13,545 nt of DNA from Bacteroidales bacterium (GTDB lineage: Bacteria; Bacteroidota; Bacteroidia; Bacteroidales; UBA932): assembly GCA_017555925.1 (NCBI GenBank), contig JAFZFL010000138.1, positions 1-13,545 on the forward strand, written 5' to 3'. The translations under genes were made by a program, and so were the position numbers. Below the pieces are notes generated by a model, which was not told the DNA's origin, did no database searches, and saw only the letters and a list, made by a program, of their open reading frames with translations. Shown one piece after another: positions 7,446-13,545 of this stretch. The stretch's first letter is position 1, and every line of letters begins with the position of its first letter.

Positions 7446-8493
7446 CGGTTTCAATTGGTATATAAAAAAGCCTGCTCTTGACACTTTGGCTCAAAGCGCT
7501 GCACTGCAACAGCCTTTTGCTGTCCTTTTCTGTTGTAAATATTACTGCTGTGGGATTTTTTGAGGCCCAACTGTTTATTTGTCTTACATCGAGTCTTGAG
7601 AAGTTCTTGTGGTCGGCAAATTTCAATGAATCAAGAATTTTATATTTCCTTACAAGGTTATTGCGGAACTCCGCATCATTTGCTATTCCGGTAAAATATA
7701 TAGCCTTGCCCGAATAGATATAGCGCGAATCTCCTATACTATTGAAAACAGGCTGTGGGGCACAATAGTTTATAATAGAAAAGAGTAGTTTCTGGTCATC
7801 TCTCAAATGCAGATTTCTTCTCCACTTGGCCTCCTCTGCCTTTACAGCCAATGCAGTTCTCTCTTCATCAATAATGCCGTCGGTCTCAACTGCAACCGGA
7901 GATTTGGTTACAATTACTGTATTTGCTCTCTTTATCTGCTCCGGCAGATCACGCAACCTGCCTATAGGCAGAAGGTCGTCTCCAAAAATTGGCCTTGACC
8001 AGTTTATGAGCACTATTGAGTGGCTTGGCTTCACTTTTCTGTGCTGGTATGCATCATCCAGTATTATAAGTTCCGGTTTTGTTGAGTCCTGCTGCTCCCC
8101 TTTTACACCTTCAGGCAGTGCCAGCAGCTTCTCTATACCCTCAACACGATTGCTGCAAACTGCCACCGTCACATTGGGGAATTTCTGTTTTATCTGCAAC
8201 GGTTCATCGCCAACCTCCCTGAATGTATCATTTACAGATGCTATTCTGAATCCTTTTGTCTTTCTTCTGTATCCCCTCGAAAGTACCGCTATATTGTACT
8301 TTCCGGCCAGCATACGTATAAGCATCTCGGTATGAGGTGTTTTACCTGTTCCGCCAACGGTAATGTTGCCCACGCATACAACTGGCACATCAAATTCCCT
8401 TCCCTTTATGATATTTTTGTCATACAGGAAGTGTCTTGTCTTTAATGCCAGCCAATACGGAAAAAGAATTGTTTTGCTCAGGATTCCCAACAT
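7435..8493 (-). CDS. lpxK: Tetraacyldisaccharide 4'-kinase (lipid A 4'-kinase)
   Basis: LpxK phosphorylates the 4' position of the tetraacyldisaccharide 1-phosphate lipid A precursor with ATP, at the inner face of the inner membrane, making lipid IVA. The 352-residue length fits the family. A hydrophobic N-terminal segment (ILFPYWLAL) would anchor it. VCVGNITVGGTGKTPH (39-54) contains the P-loop. GDEP (95-98) holds the likely catalytic Asp, and ILDDAYQHRKVKP (144-156) is the LpxK signature. RPIFGDDLLPIGRLRDLP follows as in homologues, and FADHKNFS and TTEKDSKR mark the C-terminal half. A short polar stretch at about 129-140 (GVKGEQQDSTKP) before the signature looks like a clade-specific insertion. 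It lies 27 bases after dusB on the same strand, so the two are probably cotranscribed. Its tail overlaps the recombinase gene by 11 bases. Confidence 0.95.
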   Translation of the reverse strand: MLGILSKTILFPYWLALKTRHFLYDKNIIKGREFDVPVVCVGNITVGGTGKTPHTEMLIRMLAGKYNIAVLSRGYRRKTKGFRIASVNDTFREVGDEPLQIKQKFPNVTVAVCSNRVEGIEKLLALPEGVKGEQQDSTKPELIILDDAYQHRKVKPSHSIVLINWSRPIFGDDLLPIGRLRDLPEQIKRANTVIVTKSPVAVETDGIIDEERTALAVKAEEAKWRRNLHLRDDQKLLFSIINYCAPQPVFNSIGDSRYIYSGKAIYFTGIANDAEFRNNLVRKYKILDSLKFADHKNFSRLDVRQINSWASKNPTAVIFTTEKDSKRLLQCSALSQSVKSRLFYIPIETVIV

Positions 8494-8520
8494 ATATTCT
8501 GCTTATATTTTTGTAAATAT

Positions 8521-9564
8521 CTACTTCTTATCTTCATAAATAGATGTAACATTCTGGTTCATTGGCACATCCCTAAAAGTTTCCCTTATATGCTCAAGGA
8601 GTTCGAGTATCTTCTCAGGCTCATTTGTAGTTACGAGTTTAAGCCTTGTCTCTTTAAAGTTTGGAATGCACTTGAAGTAGTTTGAGAGGTGTCTTCTCAT
8701 CTCAAGCACTCCTACCCTGTCGCCCTTTACTGATATTGATTTGCAAAAATGTTTCTTTGCCAGGTCTACCTTTTCATCAAGTGTAAGCGGAACCATTGGC
8801 TCATTATGTTTCAGGTAGTGCTTTATCTCTTTAAATATCCACGGACGGCCGTATGTTGCCCTGCCTATCATTATTCCGTCAACCCCATATCTCTCAAATG
8901 CCGCCTTTGCTCCGGGACCGTCTGTAATGTCTCCATTACCTACTATAGGTATGTGCATCCTCGGGTTCTCCTTTATCTTTCCTATAAGACTCCAGTCTGC
9001 CTCTCCCTTGTACATCTGGCAACGGGTTCTTCCATGAACAGTAAGTGCTGCAATTCCAACATCCTGCAACCTCTCAGCCAGCTCCACAATAATTTTCGAA
9101 TTTTCGTCCCAGCCAAGACGGGTCTTTACTGTAACAGGCAACTTTACCGCGTCTACAACAGATTTGGTTATTTCCACCATTCTGTCGGGGAAGCGCATCA
9201 TGCCACTTCCTGCGCCCCTGCCTGCTATTTTGTTTACCGGACAGCCAAAGTTTATATCTATGACATCAGGGCCTGCCCCACCTGCAATTTCTGCGGCCCG
9301 CTCTGCCATTACTGCAGCCTCTACCATTGCCTCAGGAATATGGCCATATATCTGTATACCAATAGGTTTCTCATAATCAAACGTAACCAGTTTTGCTAAA
9401 GATTTTTTTGCATCCCTTATAAGCCCGTCCGACGAGACAAACTCTGTATACATCATATCTGCTCCAAACTCCTTACAAATATATCTGAAAGAGGCATCTG
9501 TCACATCCTCCATAGGTGCCAGAAAAAGCGGCTGCTCACCCAGATCAATATTACCTATCTTCAT
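8521..9564 (-). CDS. dusB: tRNA-dihydrouridine synthase, DusB/NifR3 family
   Basis: A 347-residue FMN- and NADPH-dependent enzyme that reduces specific uridines in tRNA loops to dihydrouridine. The TIM-barrel start LFLAPMEDVTDASFR (13-27) is the phosphate/FMN-binding opening of the family. DINFGCPVNKI (103-113) holds the catalytic Cys108. VKTRLGWDE, LTVHGRTRCQMYKGEADW and the phosphate-binding pair IVGNGDI and GVDGIMIGRATYGRPWIF follow in the expected order. The C-terminal helical tRNA-binding domain begins near 245 and includes EMRRHLSNYFK. Length is typical. The DusB subtype is assigned from overall pattern, so which uridine is modified is inferred. It is the promoter-proximal gene of a dusB-lpxK pair and diverges from pfkA over 165 bases. 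I see no good consensus promoter for it; a weak TACCTTG lies at 9585-9591 on the minus strand. Confidence 0.94.
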   Translation of the reverse strand: MKIGNIDLGEQPLFLAPMEDVTDASFRYICKEFGADMMYTEFVSSDGLIRDAKKSLAKLVTFDYEKPIGIQIYGHIPEAMVEAAVMAERAAEIAGGAGPDVIDINFGCPVNKIAGRGAGSGMMRFPDRMVEITKSVVDAVKLPVTVKTRLGWDENSKIIVELAERLQDVGIAALTVHGRTRCQMYKGEADWSLIGKIKENPRMHIPIVGNGDITDGPGAKAAFERYGVDGIMIGRATYGRPWIFKEIKHYLKHNEPMVPLTLDEKVDLAKKHFCKSISVKGDRVGVLEMRRHLSNYFKCIPNFKETRLKLVTTNEPEKILELLEHIRETFRDVPMNQNVTSIYEDKK

Positions 9565-9657
9565 TCTTTTTCAATTTGAAACTGCAAGGTATCTAAAAAT
9601 TCAGATGTTTGAAAATTTATCTTCTTCCCGACAGATTTCTTTTTTCAAAATTTGTCA

Positions 9658-9677
9658 GGTTGCCTATATTTGCAACC
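9658..9677 (+). promoter_or_regulatory. pfkA promoter -7 box within a perfect dyad
   Basis: TATATTTG (9665-9672) is a perfect -7 match. A TTTT at 9642-9645 is a weak -33 match at 19-base spacing. The inverted arms GGTTGC (9658-9663) and GCAACC (9672-9677) bracket seven of the eight bases of the box and include its last G. A repressor bound to this dyad would block initiation. Transcription should begin near 9679. Confidence 0.55.
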
Positions 9678-9680
9678 GTG

Positions 9681-9703
9681 GCAACTTTTTTTTGTAAAGT
9701 TGC
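9681..9703 (+). promoter_or_regulatory. Leader hairpin upstream of pfkA
   Basis: GCAACTTT (9681-9688) pairs perfectly with AAAGTTGC (9696-9703) around a 7-base T-rich loop. With the predicted start near 9679 this places an 8-bp hairpin at the 5' end of the pfkA mRNA, 26 bases before the ATG. It also repeats the GTTGC/GCAAC unit found in the dyad over the -7 box, so it may equally be a second copy of a DNA-binding site. Confidence 0.5.
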
Positions 9704-9729
9704 GGTTTGGAGATTAAAAGTTTACTGTT

Positions 9730-10713
9730 ATGGAGAGTAAAATCAAAAGAATTGCTGTGCTTACTTCGGGTGGCGATTCACCCGGAATGAATGCTGCCAT
9801 AAGGGCAGTTGTGAGGAGTTCTATATATAAAGGTATAGAGGTTATTGGTGTGAGAAGAGGTTATAGCGGTCTTATAAACAAGTGGTTTATGGGTATGCAG
9901 TCTCACTCGGTTTCCAAGACCATTTCAATGGGTGGTACAATTTTAAAGTCGAGCCGCTGTCCGGAGTTTAAGGAGAAAAGTGTGAGGGAACAGGCTGTTG
10001 CCAATATGAGGGAGGCCGGTATAGATGCTCTTGTTGTTATAGGTGGCGACGGTTCTTTCAGAGGGGCCAACCTGCTGCATGAGGAGTTCGGTTTTCCGAT
10101 TGTGGGCATTCCGGGTACAATTGACAACGACATTTATGGTACAGATTTTACAATAGGCTTTGATACTGCAATAAATACGGCAGTTGATGCCATCGATAAG
10201 ATAAGGGATACTGCCGATTCCCACAATCTGGTCTTTTTTGTTGAAGTTATGGGACGCGATGCCGGTTTTATAGGGTTGTATACCGCCATTGCCACAGGTG
10301 CAGAGGCTACACTTATTCCTGAAGTGCATACCAATGTTGATGAGTTGTGCTCTTACCTCGATCAGGAGAGAAGGAAAAACAAGACATCCGGCATTGTTAT
10401 AGTGGCCGAGGGGCATGCAGAGGGTAATGCCCATGAAATTGCAGCAATGGTAAAGGAGAAGTTGCCTGATTATGAGACCAGGGTTACAACTTTGGGGCAT
10501 ATACAGAGAGGCGGCTCGCCAACCTGTAACGACAGGGTTCTGGCCAGCATACTGGGAAATCAGGCTGTAGAGGCTCTTGTTGCAGGCAAAAGCGGTGTAA
10601 TGGTAGGACAAATAAATGGAGAAACATCATATACTCCATTTGCTGAGGCATGCAGCAAACACAATAAAATCAATAATTTGTGGTACGAAATTGCTCATAT
10701 TTTGGCACTTTAA
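9730..10713 (+). CDS. pfkA: ATP-dependent 6-phosphofructokinase
   Basis: Catalyses ATP-dependent phosphorylation of fructose 6-phosphate to fructose 1,6-bisphosphate, the committed step of glycolysis, in the cytoplasm. The 327-residue length fits bacterial PfkA. LTSGGDSPGMNAAIR (11-25) is the nucleotide-binding loop and VIGGDGSFRGA (103-113) follows. PGTIDNDIYGTDFT (128-141) carries the catalytic base Asp132. EVMGRDAGF (172-180) and GHIQRGGSP (256-264) bind the sugar phosphate. Gly108 in GGDGS and Gly129 in PGTIDND mark the ATP type; pyrophosphate-dependent enzymes usually have Asp and Lys there. Arg25 and Arg29 match Escherichia coli effector-site arginines, but the counterpart of its Arg54 appears to be a tryptophan, so allosteric control may differ. 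The ATG follows an AT-rich leader. The 3' end contains the rplM promoter and no terminator separates the genes. Confidence 0.96.
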   Translation: MESKIKRIAVLTSGGDSPGMNAAIRAVVRSSIYKGIEVIGVRRGYSGLINKWFMGMQSHSVSKTISMGGTILKSSRCPEFKEKSVREQAVANMREAGIDALVVIGGDGSFRGANLLHEEFGFPIVGIPGTIDNDIYGTDFTIGFDTAINTAVDAIDKIRDTADSHNLVFFVEVMGRDAGFIGLYTAIATGAEATLIPEVHTNVDELCSYLDQERRKNKTSGIVIVAEGHAEGNAHEIAAMVKEKLPDYETRVTTLGHIQRGGSPTCNDRVLASILGNQAVEALVAGKSGVMVGQINGETSYTPFAEACSKHNKINNLWYEIAHILAL

Positions 10714-10731
10714 AAATTTTAACTATCTTTG
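10701..10731 (+). promoter_or_regulatory. Consensus promoter of the rplM-rpsI-rpsB-tsf operon
   Basis: TTTG (10701-10704) and TATCTTTG (10724-10731) are perfect Bacteroidetes -33 and -7 boxes at exactly 19-base spacing, the best promoter in the window. The -33 box lies inside the last codons of pfkA, whose stop is at 10711-10713. The expected start is near 10738, giving a leader of about 55 nucleotides. Confidence 0.85.
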
Positions 10732-10734
10732 CAC

Positions 10735-10749
10735 CCCCTTATAAAGGGG
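10735..10749 (+). promoter_or_regulatory. GC-capped dyad at the predicted rplM transcript start
   Basis: CCCCTT (10735-10740) and AAGGGG (10744-10749) are perfect arms around a 3-base ATA loop, located at or just after the predicted start site. It stands out in AT-rich surroundings. It could be an operator, a start-site element or an mRNA 5' hairpin; which one cannot be told from sequence alone. Confidence 0.4.
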
Positions 10750-10792
10750 AAAATCGCAACTAAAATAAGTTATTAACCTAAAAATCAACACA

Positions 10793-11245
10793 GTGGATTA
10801 TCAAAGTTACAAGACAGTATCTGCCAATGCACAAACTGTAAACAAAGAGTGGGTTGTTATTGACGCTACTGATCTAGTATTAGGACGCCTTGCTTCAAGA
10901 GTAGCACTTATTCTTAGAGGCAAGAACAAAGTCAACTACACACCACACGTAGATTGCGGTGATAATGTAATTATCCTTAACGCATCAAAAGTACGTTTGA
11001 CTGGTAAAAAGTTGACAGACAAGGTGTATGTTAGACATACAGGGTATCCCGGCGGGCAACGTTTCGCTACTCCAAAAGAGTTGCTAGTACGTAAGCCTTT
11101 GGCCGTAGTTGAGGAGGCTGTAAGAGGAATGCTTCCTAAAAACAAACTAGGTGCACAATTGTTCCGCAATTTGTATGTATACGAGGGTTCGGAGCATCCG
11201 CACGAAGCACAAAAACCAAGAACAATTAAACTAAACGAAATTTAA
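10793..11245 (+). CDS. rplM: Large-subunit ribosomal protein L13 (uL13)
   Basis: L13 is an early-assembling 50S protein that binds 23S rRNA. The 150 residues show the family core: WVVIDATDLVLGRLAS (20-35), HVDCGDNVIILNASKVRLTGKK, YVRHTGYPGG, and the C-terminal block AVRGMLPKNKLG with LYVYEGSEHPHEAQKP. The start is a GTG. It is chosen because the resulting N-terminus (MDYQSYKTVSAN) matches the extended N-terminus typical of Bacteroidetes L13, and no ATG nearby would retain it. It is first in the operon, behind a strong promoter, with rpsI 7 bases downstream. Codons are of the highly expressed type (AAC, GGT and CGT are common). Confidence 0.97.
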   Translation: MDYQSYKTVSANAQTVNKEWVVIDATDLVLGRLASRVALILRGKNKVNYTPHVDCGDNVIILNASKVRLTGKKLTDKVYVRHTGYPGGQRFATPKELLVRKPLAVVEEAVRGMLPKNKLGAQLFRNLYVYEGSEHPHEAQKPRTIKLNEI

Positions 11246-11252
11246 ACAGAGC

Positions 11253-11642
11253 ATGGAAGTAATCAACGCCCTTGGAAGACGTAAATCAGCAGTTGCTCGC
11301 GTTTATGTGAACACAGGTAAAGGTAACATTACAATCAATGGTAGAGAGTTGGAGACATATTTTGCAGAGCCATCTCTTCAGTTCATTGTAAAACAACCTC
11401 TTGAAGTTACAGGTACTACTGCAAACTTTGACATCAAAGCAAACCTTAACGGTGGTGGTACTAAAGGTCAGGCAGAGGCATTGCGTTTGGCAATCTCTCG
11501 CGCACTTTGCGAAATTGACAAAGAGGCTTACCGTTCAACACTAAAATCAGCCGGTTTCTTGACTCGTGACGCTCGCGAGGTTGAGAGAAAGAAACCTGGT
11601 CAACCTGGTGCTCGTAGACGCTTCCAATTCAGTAAACGTTAA
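11253..11642 (+). CDS. rpsI: Small-subunit ribosomal protein S9 (uS9)
   Basis: S9 sits in the head of the 30S subunit, and its C-terminal tail reaches the peptidyl-tRNA anticodon region. The 129-residue product shows VINALGRRKSAVARVYV at the N-terminus, GKGNITINGREL, the NLNGGGTKGQAEALRLAISRAL motif near 65-86, and the conserved end LTRDAREVERKKPGQPGARR with final residues FSKR, the functional tail that contacts P-site tRNA. The ATG is 7 bases after the rplM stop, the usual L13-S9 coupling. A longer gap than usual (167 bases) separates it from rpsB. Confidence 0.98.
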   Translation: MEVINALGRRKSAVARVYVNTGKGNITINGRELETYFAEPSLQFIVKQPLEVTGTTANFDIKANLNGGGTKGQAEALRLAISRALCEIDKEAYRSTLKSAGFLTRDAREVERKKPGQPGARRRFQFSKR

Positions 11643-11720
11643 TATTTTTTACTGTAGAGCTGAGAACATAGCACAGTTTGGATACCAAATTAAAAGACTC
11701 TTTATAAGACTACTTTTAAT

Positions 11721-11774
11721 TGTCCGGCTGCGGAAAATCTTCGGGACTGGCGAGGCCATTACCCGGGATTGACA
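11721..11774 (+). promoter_or_regulatory. GC-rich putative leader element upstream of rpsB
   Basis: The 167-base rpsI-rpsB gap is AT-rich except for this block. TGGC (11748-11751) pairs with GCCA (11755-11758) around GAG. The outer sequences TGTC (11721-11724) and GACA (11771-11774) are complementary, and GG (11726-11727) can pair with CC (11763-11764). The arrangement suggests a closed multi-element RNA fold about 36 bases before the rpsB ATG. In other bacteria S2 represses rpsB-tsf by binding the rpsB leader; a similar role here is inference. No consensus promoter or terminator is seen in the gap. Confidence 0.35.
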
Positions 11775-11809
11775 AAAAGAGATTTTTTAAAGTTTTAAAA
11801 AAAAGAAAA

Positions 11810-12634
11810 ATGCCAAGAACAAATTTCCAAGAATTACTTGATGCAGGTTCACATTTTGGCCACTTGAAAAGAAAGTGGAATCCAAAAATGGCTCCATACA
11901 TTTTCATGGAGAAAAATGGTATTCATATCATTGACTTGCACAAGACAGTTGTCAAAATAGATGACGCTGCAAATATGATGAAACAACTTGCAAGAGCAGG
12001 TAGAAAGATCCTATTTGTTGCTACAAAAAAACAGGCAAAAGAGATTGTTGCCGAGAAGGCTAAAAATGTTAACATGCCATATGTTACAGAGAGATGGCCA
12101 GGTGGAATGCTTACTAACTTCCCTACTATCCGTAAGGCAGTTAAGAAGATGAACACTATTGATAAAATGATTGCAGACGGTACATTTGAGGCTCTTGCAA
12201 AACGTGAGAAACTACAAATTACCCGTCAAAGAGCAAAACTTGAGAAGAACTTGGGTTCAATTGCAGACCTTAACCGTTTGCCTTCTGCATTGTTCGTTGT
12301 TGACGTACAAAAGGAGATGAACGCAGTTAAAGAGGCTAACCGCCTTAACATCCCGGTAATCGCTATGGTTGATACTTGTTGCGATCCTACCCCTATTGAT
12401 TATGTTATTCCTGCAAATGACGATGCAGCTAAATCAATCTCAGTTATCATGGATGCTCTTTGCCAAGCTATCACAGAGGGTTTGGAGGAGAGAAAACTAG
12501 AGAAGGAGAAAGAGAAAGAGGAGAAAAATGAGAGAGATGCAGCAGAGAATAAAGAGGGCGATGCACCGGTAGGTAAAAAACTACGTTCACGCAAATCTGC
12601 ACCTGCAGCAGAAGAGAAAGAGAATATTAACTAA
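11810..12634 (+). CDS. rpsB: Small-subunit ribosomal protein S2 (uS2)
   Basis: S2 binds late to the back of the 30S subunit and is needed for binding of S1-type proteins. The 274-residue product begins MPRTNFQELLDAGSHFGHLK, the family N-terminus. It then shows WNPKMAPYIF, NGIHIIDLHKT, ILFVATKKQAKEIV, RWPGGMLTNF, RLPSALFVVDVQKEMNAVKEA and AMVDTCCDPTPIDYVIPANDDA. The frame is open 90 bases further upstream to 11720, but that extra segment lies in the leader element and has no homology, so the ATG at 11810 after an A-rich tract is the start. The last 45 or so residues are a highly charged Glu/Lys tail (EKEKEKEEKNERDAAENKEG), probably disordered. It is followed after 20 bases by tsf. Confidence 0.97.
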   Translation: MPRTNFQELLDAGSHFGHLKRKWNPKMAPYIFMEKNGIHIIDLHKTVVKIDDAANMMKQLARAGRKILFVATKKQAKEIVAEKAKNVNMPYVTERWPGGMLTNFPTIRKAVKKMNTIDKMIADGTFEALAKREKLQITRQRAKLEKNLGSIADLNRLPSALFVVDVQKEMNAVKEANRLNIPVIAMVDTCCDPTPIDYVIPANDDAAKSISVIMDALCQAITEGLEERKLEKEKEKEEKNERDAAENKEGDAPVGKKLRSRKSAPAAEEKENIN

Positions 12635-12654
12635 TAATAAAAAGGTATAAGGTT

Positions 12655-13545
12655 ATGGAAATTAAAGCAGCAGACGTTGCAAAACTACGTCAGATGACCG
12701 GCGCCGGTATGATGGATTGCAAAAACGCTTTGAAAGAGGCTGAAGGCGATTTCGAAAGAGCAAAAGAGATCATCCGCGAGAAAGGTAAATTGGTTGCAGC
12801 AAAACGTTCAGACCGCGAGACAACAGAGGGTAAAGTAATTGCTCTTGTAAATGCAGACAATACTAAGGCTATCATTACTTGCCTTGGTTGCGAGACTGAC
12901 TTCGTTGCTAAGAATGCTGAGTTCCAGGAGTTGGCAAACAATATTGCCAATGCTGCCCTTGAGAACCTACCTGAGGATATGGCTGGATTGATGGCTTGTA
13001 CATTCAATGGCCAGACTATAGAGGATGCTATTACTCAACAGACAGGTAAGAGCGGTGAGAAACACGCTGTTCCATTCTACGCTAAGATTGAGGCTCCTTT
13101 CATCTCTTCATATATGCACGTAATCAACGGCAAACTTGCAGCTATCGTTGGCTTCAACAAAGAGGTTCCAGCAGAGGTTGGTAAAGGTTTGGCAATGCAA
13201 GTTGCATCTATGAACCCTGTTGCAATTGACGCAGAGTCAGTTCCACAAGAGGTTATCAACAACGAGCTTACAGTTGCAGTTGAGAAAACCAAAGAGGAGC
13301 TTGTACTTAAAGCAGTAGAGGCTGCACTTAAGAAAGCTGGCATCAACCCTTCACATGTTGACAGCGAAGACCACATTGAGTCTAACATGGCTAAAGGTTG
13401 GATCACTGAGGAGCAAGCAGCTCAAGCACGTGAGATCAAAGCTACTGTTGCTGCAGAGAAAACTGCAGGTCTTGCACAAGAAGAGGCTAAAATCCAAAAC
13501 ATTGCTAAAGGTAGACTTGGTAAATTCTTCAAAGAGAATACCCTA
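12655..13545 (+). CDS. tsf: Translation elongation factor Ts, 3' end cut by window
   Basis: EF-Ts is the guanine-nucleotide exchange factor that recycles EF-Tu. 297 codons are present and the frame is still open at the right edge, so about 30 residues are probably missing. The N-terminal UBA-like domain reads IKAADVAKLRQMTGAGMMDCKNALKEA. It is followed by GDFERAKEIIREKG and the exchange motif CETDFVAKN (positions 79-87), with the invariant TDFVAKN that contacts EF-Tu. The core dimerisation region includes GKLAAIVGF and GKGLAMQVASMNP, and a coiled region (KTKEELVLKAVEAALKKAG) follows. The C-terminal module starts (IQNIAKGRLGKFFKENTL). It is the last visible gene of the rplM operon, 20 bases after rpsB, the near-universal rpsB-tsf pairing. 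Confidence 0.97.
   Translation, partial: MEIKAADVAKLRQMTGAGMMDCKNALKEAEGDFERAKEIIREKGKLVAAKRSDRETTEGKVIALVNADNTKAIITCLGCETDFVAKNAEFQELANNIANAALENLPEDMAGLMACTFNGQTIEDAITQQTGKSGEKHAVPFYAKIEAPFISSYMHVINGKLAAIVGFNKEVPAEVGKGLAMQVASMNPVAIDAESVPQEVINNELTVAVEKTKEELVLKAVEAALKKAGINPSHVDSEDHIESNMAKGWITEEQAAQAREIKATVAAEKTAGLAQEEAKIQNIAKGRLGKFFKENTL

Noticed and set aside
8749..9399. Long open frame on the plus strand opposite dusB
   Set aside because: Its translation is rich in Cys and Tyr with no recognisable domain, and it lies wholly within a well-supported dusB gene on the other strand; it reflects codon pattern of dusB.
9585..9591. Promoter for dusB (TACCTTG on the minus strand)
   Set aside because: It is one base short of the -7 consensus and has no TTTG at suitable distance; kept only as a remark under dusB.
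9943..10611. Long open frame on the minus strand opposite pfkA
   Set aside because: No family resemblance, biased residue content, and complete overlap with a strongly conserved pfkA.
11677..11718. Separate rpsB promoter (TTTG at 11677, TACTTTTA at 11711)
   Set aside because: The boxes are 30 bases apart rather than about 19-21, and the -7 box has a mismatch at the final G.
11720..11809. Upstream extension of the rpsB frame
   Set aside because: The extra 30 codons match no S2 protein, lie in the GC-rich leader block, and the ATG at 11810 gives the conserved S2 N-terminus.

Overview
The window comes from a member of the phylum Bacteroidetes, most probably order Bacteroidales. The evidence is two SusC/SusD-type outer-membrane nutrient uptake systems, a SusD lipoprotein with a Bacteroidetes-style export signal, promoters of the TTTG / TAnnTTTG type, A-rich leaders in place of Shine-Dalgarno sites, and a Bacteroidales Mpi-type serine recombinase. 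Genus cannot be fixed from this sequence. The window is gene-dense: no gap exceeds about 280 bases, and I see no tRNA, rRNA, CRISPR array or insertion sequence.

Left third (1-6710, all minus strand). A complete susC-susD pair (6710 down to 1747) ends at a strong hairpin terminator (1681-1720). Past a 280-base leader it is followed by the first 488 codons of a second susC gene that runs off the left edge. The two porins differ sharply in codon use. The partial one has ribosomal-protein-like codons and is probably one of the cell's most abundant proteins; the complete one looks ordinary. No polysaccharide enzyme or regulator accompanies either, so the substrates are unknown.

Middle (6711-9729). 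Divergent from the complete susC, across 102 bases, is a serine recombinase resembling Mpi, the master DNA invertase that phase-varies surface promoters in Bacteroides fragilis. It converges tail to tail, with an 11-base overlap, on a minus-strand dusB-lpxK pair (tRNA dihydrouridine synthase; lipid A 4'-kinase). No convincing invertible segment is visible here, so its targets are probably elsewhere, but its place beside a surface-porin operon is notable.

Right third (9730-13545, plus strand). pfkA (ATP-type 6-phosphofructokinase) follows a promoter region with unusual dyad symmetry: one inverted repeat brackets most of the -7 box and a second forms an 8-bp leader hairpin. The end of pfkA contains a textbook promoter for the translation operon rplM-rpsI-rpsB-tsf (L13, S9, S2, EF-Ts; tsf cut by the window edge). 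A 167-base rpsI-rpsB gap holds a GC-rich, probably structured block, a candidate S2 autoregulatory leader.

Most of the window is core or typical Bacteroidales content. The points worth a second look are the Mpi-like recombinase next to a SusC/D locus, the symmetric pfkA control region, the codon-use contrast between the two SusC genes, and the rpsB leader.
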